6,784 nucleotides of DNA from Halomonas halophila (GTDB taxonomy: Bacteria; Pseudomonadota; Gammaproteobacteria; Pseudomonadales; Halomonadaceae), in the NCBI GenBank assembly GCA_002433675.1, contig DJIP01000055.1, positions 1 to 6,784 of the forward strand, given 5' to 3'. The notes beneath the pieces were generated by a model. It ran no database searches and had not been told where the DNA came from. It worked only from the letters and a program-made list of their open reading frames with translations. Position 1 is the first letter of the stretch. Each line of letters opens with the position of its first letter. Positions 6,072 through 6,784 of the stretch are shown here, piece after piece. Both the position numbers and the translations under genes were made by a program.

Positions 6072-6742
6072 TGACTGCTTGTCGCTTGCCCTCTCTCACC
6101 GCTCGACGCCCGACGTCGCACACCTTGCTGGCGGGCCTGCTTGCGGCCCTGTCCGTTGCCGCCCTGTCCCTTGCCGCCTTCTCGGCCCCTGTCCTGGCGA
6201 GCGAAGACGCTGCCGACCCCCTGGCCGACAACGACGCTGCCCACTCGGCCACCCCGGCCTTCTCCGGCATGGGCCAGGAAATCGTCAGGCTCGACAGTGG
6301 CGTCCTGGTGCAGGGCGACAAGGTCCACACCCCCGACGGCTACACCTCCGGCTTCCGCCTGACCGCCGGCATGGCGCCACAGCAGGAAAGCGGCTGGGAC
6401 CTGGGGGCCGAGCTGCGCTATCGACAAAGCGATGACGTACCCATGTCGTCCAGCGACAGCCAGCATGTTCAGGACGTGACCAGCCTGGGAGGCAGCCTGG
6501 TCGCCGGCTTCCGTGTCGGCCACTTCGGCGTCTACGGCAAGACCGGCATGGCCCAGTGGGTCAGCGATCCGGTCACCGGTCGCAACACCTTTGATTCCAC
6601 CAGTGGCTCCACCCGGGTCCAGGGTCTCGGGGCCCGCTGGATGACCCGCAGCTGGATCGGCCAGGTCGAGTTCGAGGAGGTCAACGACCCCGAACTTGAG
6701 CATCTGAATATGATTACGGCCTCGTTCCACCTCCCCTTCTAG
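6068..6742 (+). CDS. Putative small outer-membrane beta-barrel protein, 224 aa
   Basis: The N-terminus is a long signal peptide: a basic stretch (TARRPTSH), a hydrophobic core of about 20 residues (LLAGLLAALSVAALSLAAF) and a likely signal peptidase I cut after A44 (APVLA-SED). The mature part of about 180 residues alternates polar and nonpolar residues in short strands rich in Gly and aromatics, for example SGFRLTAGMAP (94-104), WDLGAELRYRQ (110-120), LGGSLVAGFRVG (140-151), FGVYGKTGMAQWV (153-165), TRVQGLGARWM (182-192), IGQVEFEEV (197-205) and LNMITASFHLPF (213-224). The terminal Phe in an alternating last strand is the signature used by the BAM complex. About seven or eight strands fit a small barrel of the OmpA/OmpW/OmpX size class. 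No cysteines remain after the signal peptide. I cannot assign a specific family or ligand. It is transcribed alone, downstream of the 19-base repeat array, which may control it. Confidence 0.75.
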   Translation: MMTACRLPSLTARRPTSHTLLAGLLAALSVAALSLAAFSAPVLASEDAADPLADNDAAHSATPAFSGMGQEIVRLDSGVLVQGDKVHTPDGYTSGFRLTAGMAPQQESGWDLGAELRYRQSDDVPMSSSDSQHVQDVTSLGGSLVAGFRVGHFGVYGKTGMAQWVSDPVTGRNTFDSTSGSTRVQGLGARWMTRSWIGQVEFEEVNDPELEHLNMITASFHLPF

Positions 6743-6784
6743 GGCTCGTCTGAAAAGTGCCTGCGCTCGGTAATACGGCGTTAA
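6743..6784. other. Downstream tail, possibly the edge of an insertion sequence
   Basis: The 42 bases after the barrel gene include TCTGAAAAGTGCC and CTCGGTAATACGGCG, which resemble from memory the terminal sequence of some proteobacterial insertion sequences. Read on the minus strand, a frame entering from the right edge gives NAVLPSAGTFQTSP and stays open into the 3' end of the barrel gene, stopping at 6714-6716. This could be a transposase C-terminus. No terminator hairpin is seen. The window stops too soon to decide. Confidence 0.25.

Noticed and set aside
6029..6730. A 233-codon minus-strand frame opposite the barrel gene
   Set aside because: The plus-strand gene has a signal peptide, strand pattern and terminal Phe; the antisense frame has none of these and simply shadows it.

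Overview
The window is GC-rich, densely coding bacterial DNA holding five protein genes in two divergent blocks. The topoisomerase III is full length and closely like the Escherichia coli type, which points to a gammaproteobacterium. The GC content, the codon bias and the style of the small proteins fit a Halomonas-like member of the Oceanospirillales, but that placement is inferred from recollection and not from any search.

Left block, minus strand: an ABC1/AarF/UbiB-type atypical kinase (1283-2527) is followed after a 68-base gap by a SEC-C zinc-motif protein with helical, TPR-like repeats (1-1214), whose C-terminus runs off the left edge. Both have clear Shine-Dalgarno sequences and they could be co-transcribed. 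Right block, plus strand: topB (DNA topoisomerase III, 2734-4668) overlaps a ketopantoate reductase gene of the PanE family (4665-5663) by an ATGA junction, so the two are probably translationally coupled. A small exported protein that looks like an outer-membrane beta-barrel (6068-6742) stands alone after a 404-base gap.

The 206-base divergent region between the kinase and topB (2528-2733) holds the signals for both blocks. A site of the form CTG-N10-CAG, resembling a LexA/SOS box, lies 24 bases before the topB start, and a perfect 12-base palindrome sits where topB's ribosome-binding site would be expected. Control of topB by DNA damage or by translation is therefore a testable idea.

The most unusual stretch is the gap before the barrel gene. 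From 5874 to about 6007 it carries five in-register 19-base repeats (consensus TTGAGAGACGCGTT plus a variable tail) and two degenerate ones, preceded by two small inverted repeats. It does not look like a CRISPR array. It may be an operator array or the remains of an IS21-type transposon end. The last 42 bases of the window may be the edge of another insertion sequence. No tRNA, rRNA, CRISPR array or convincing rho-independent terminator was seen. Apart from the repeat array and possible IS edges, the content is ordinary chromosomal housekeeping DNA, and I see no multi-gene novel system here.
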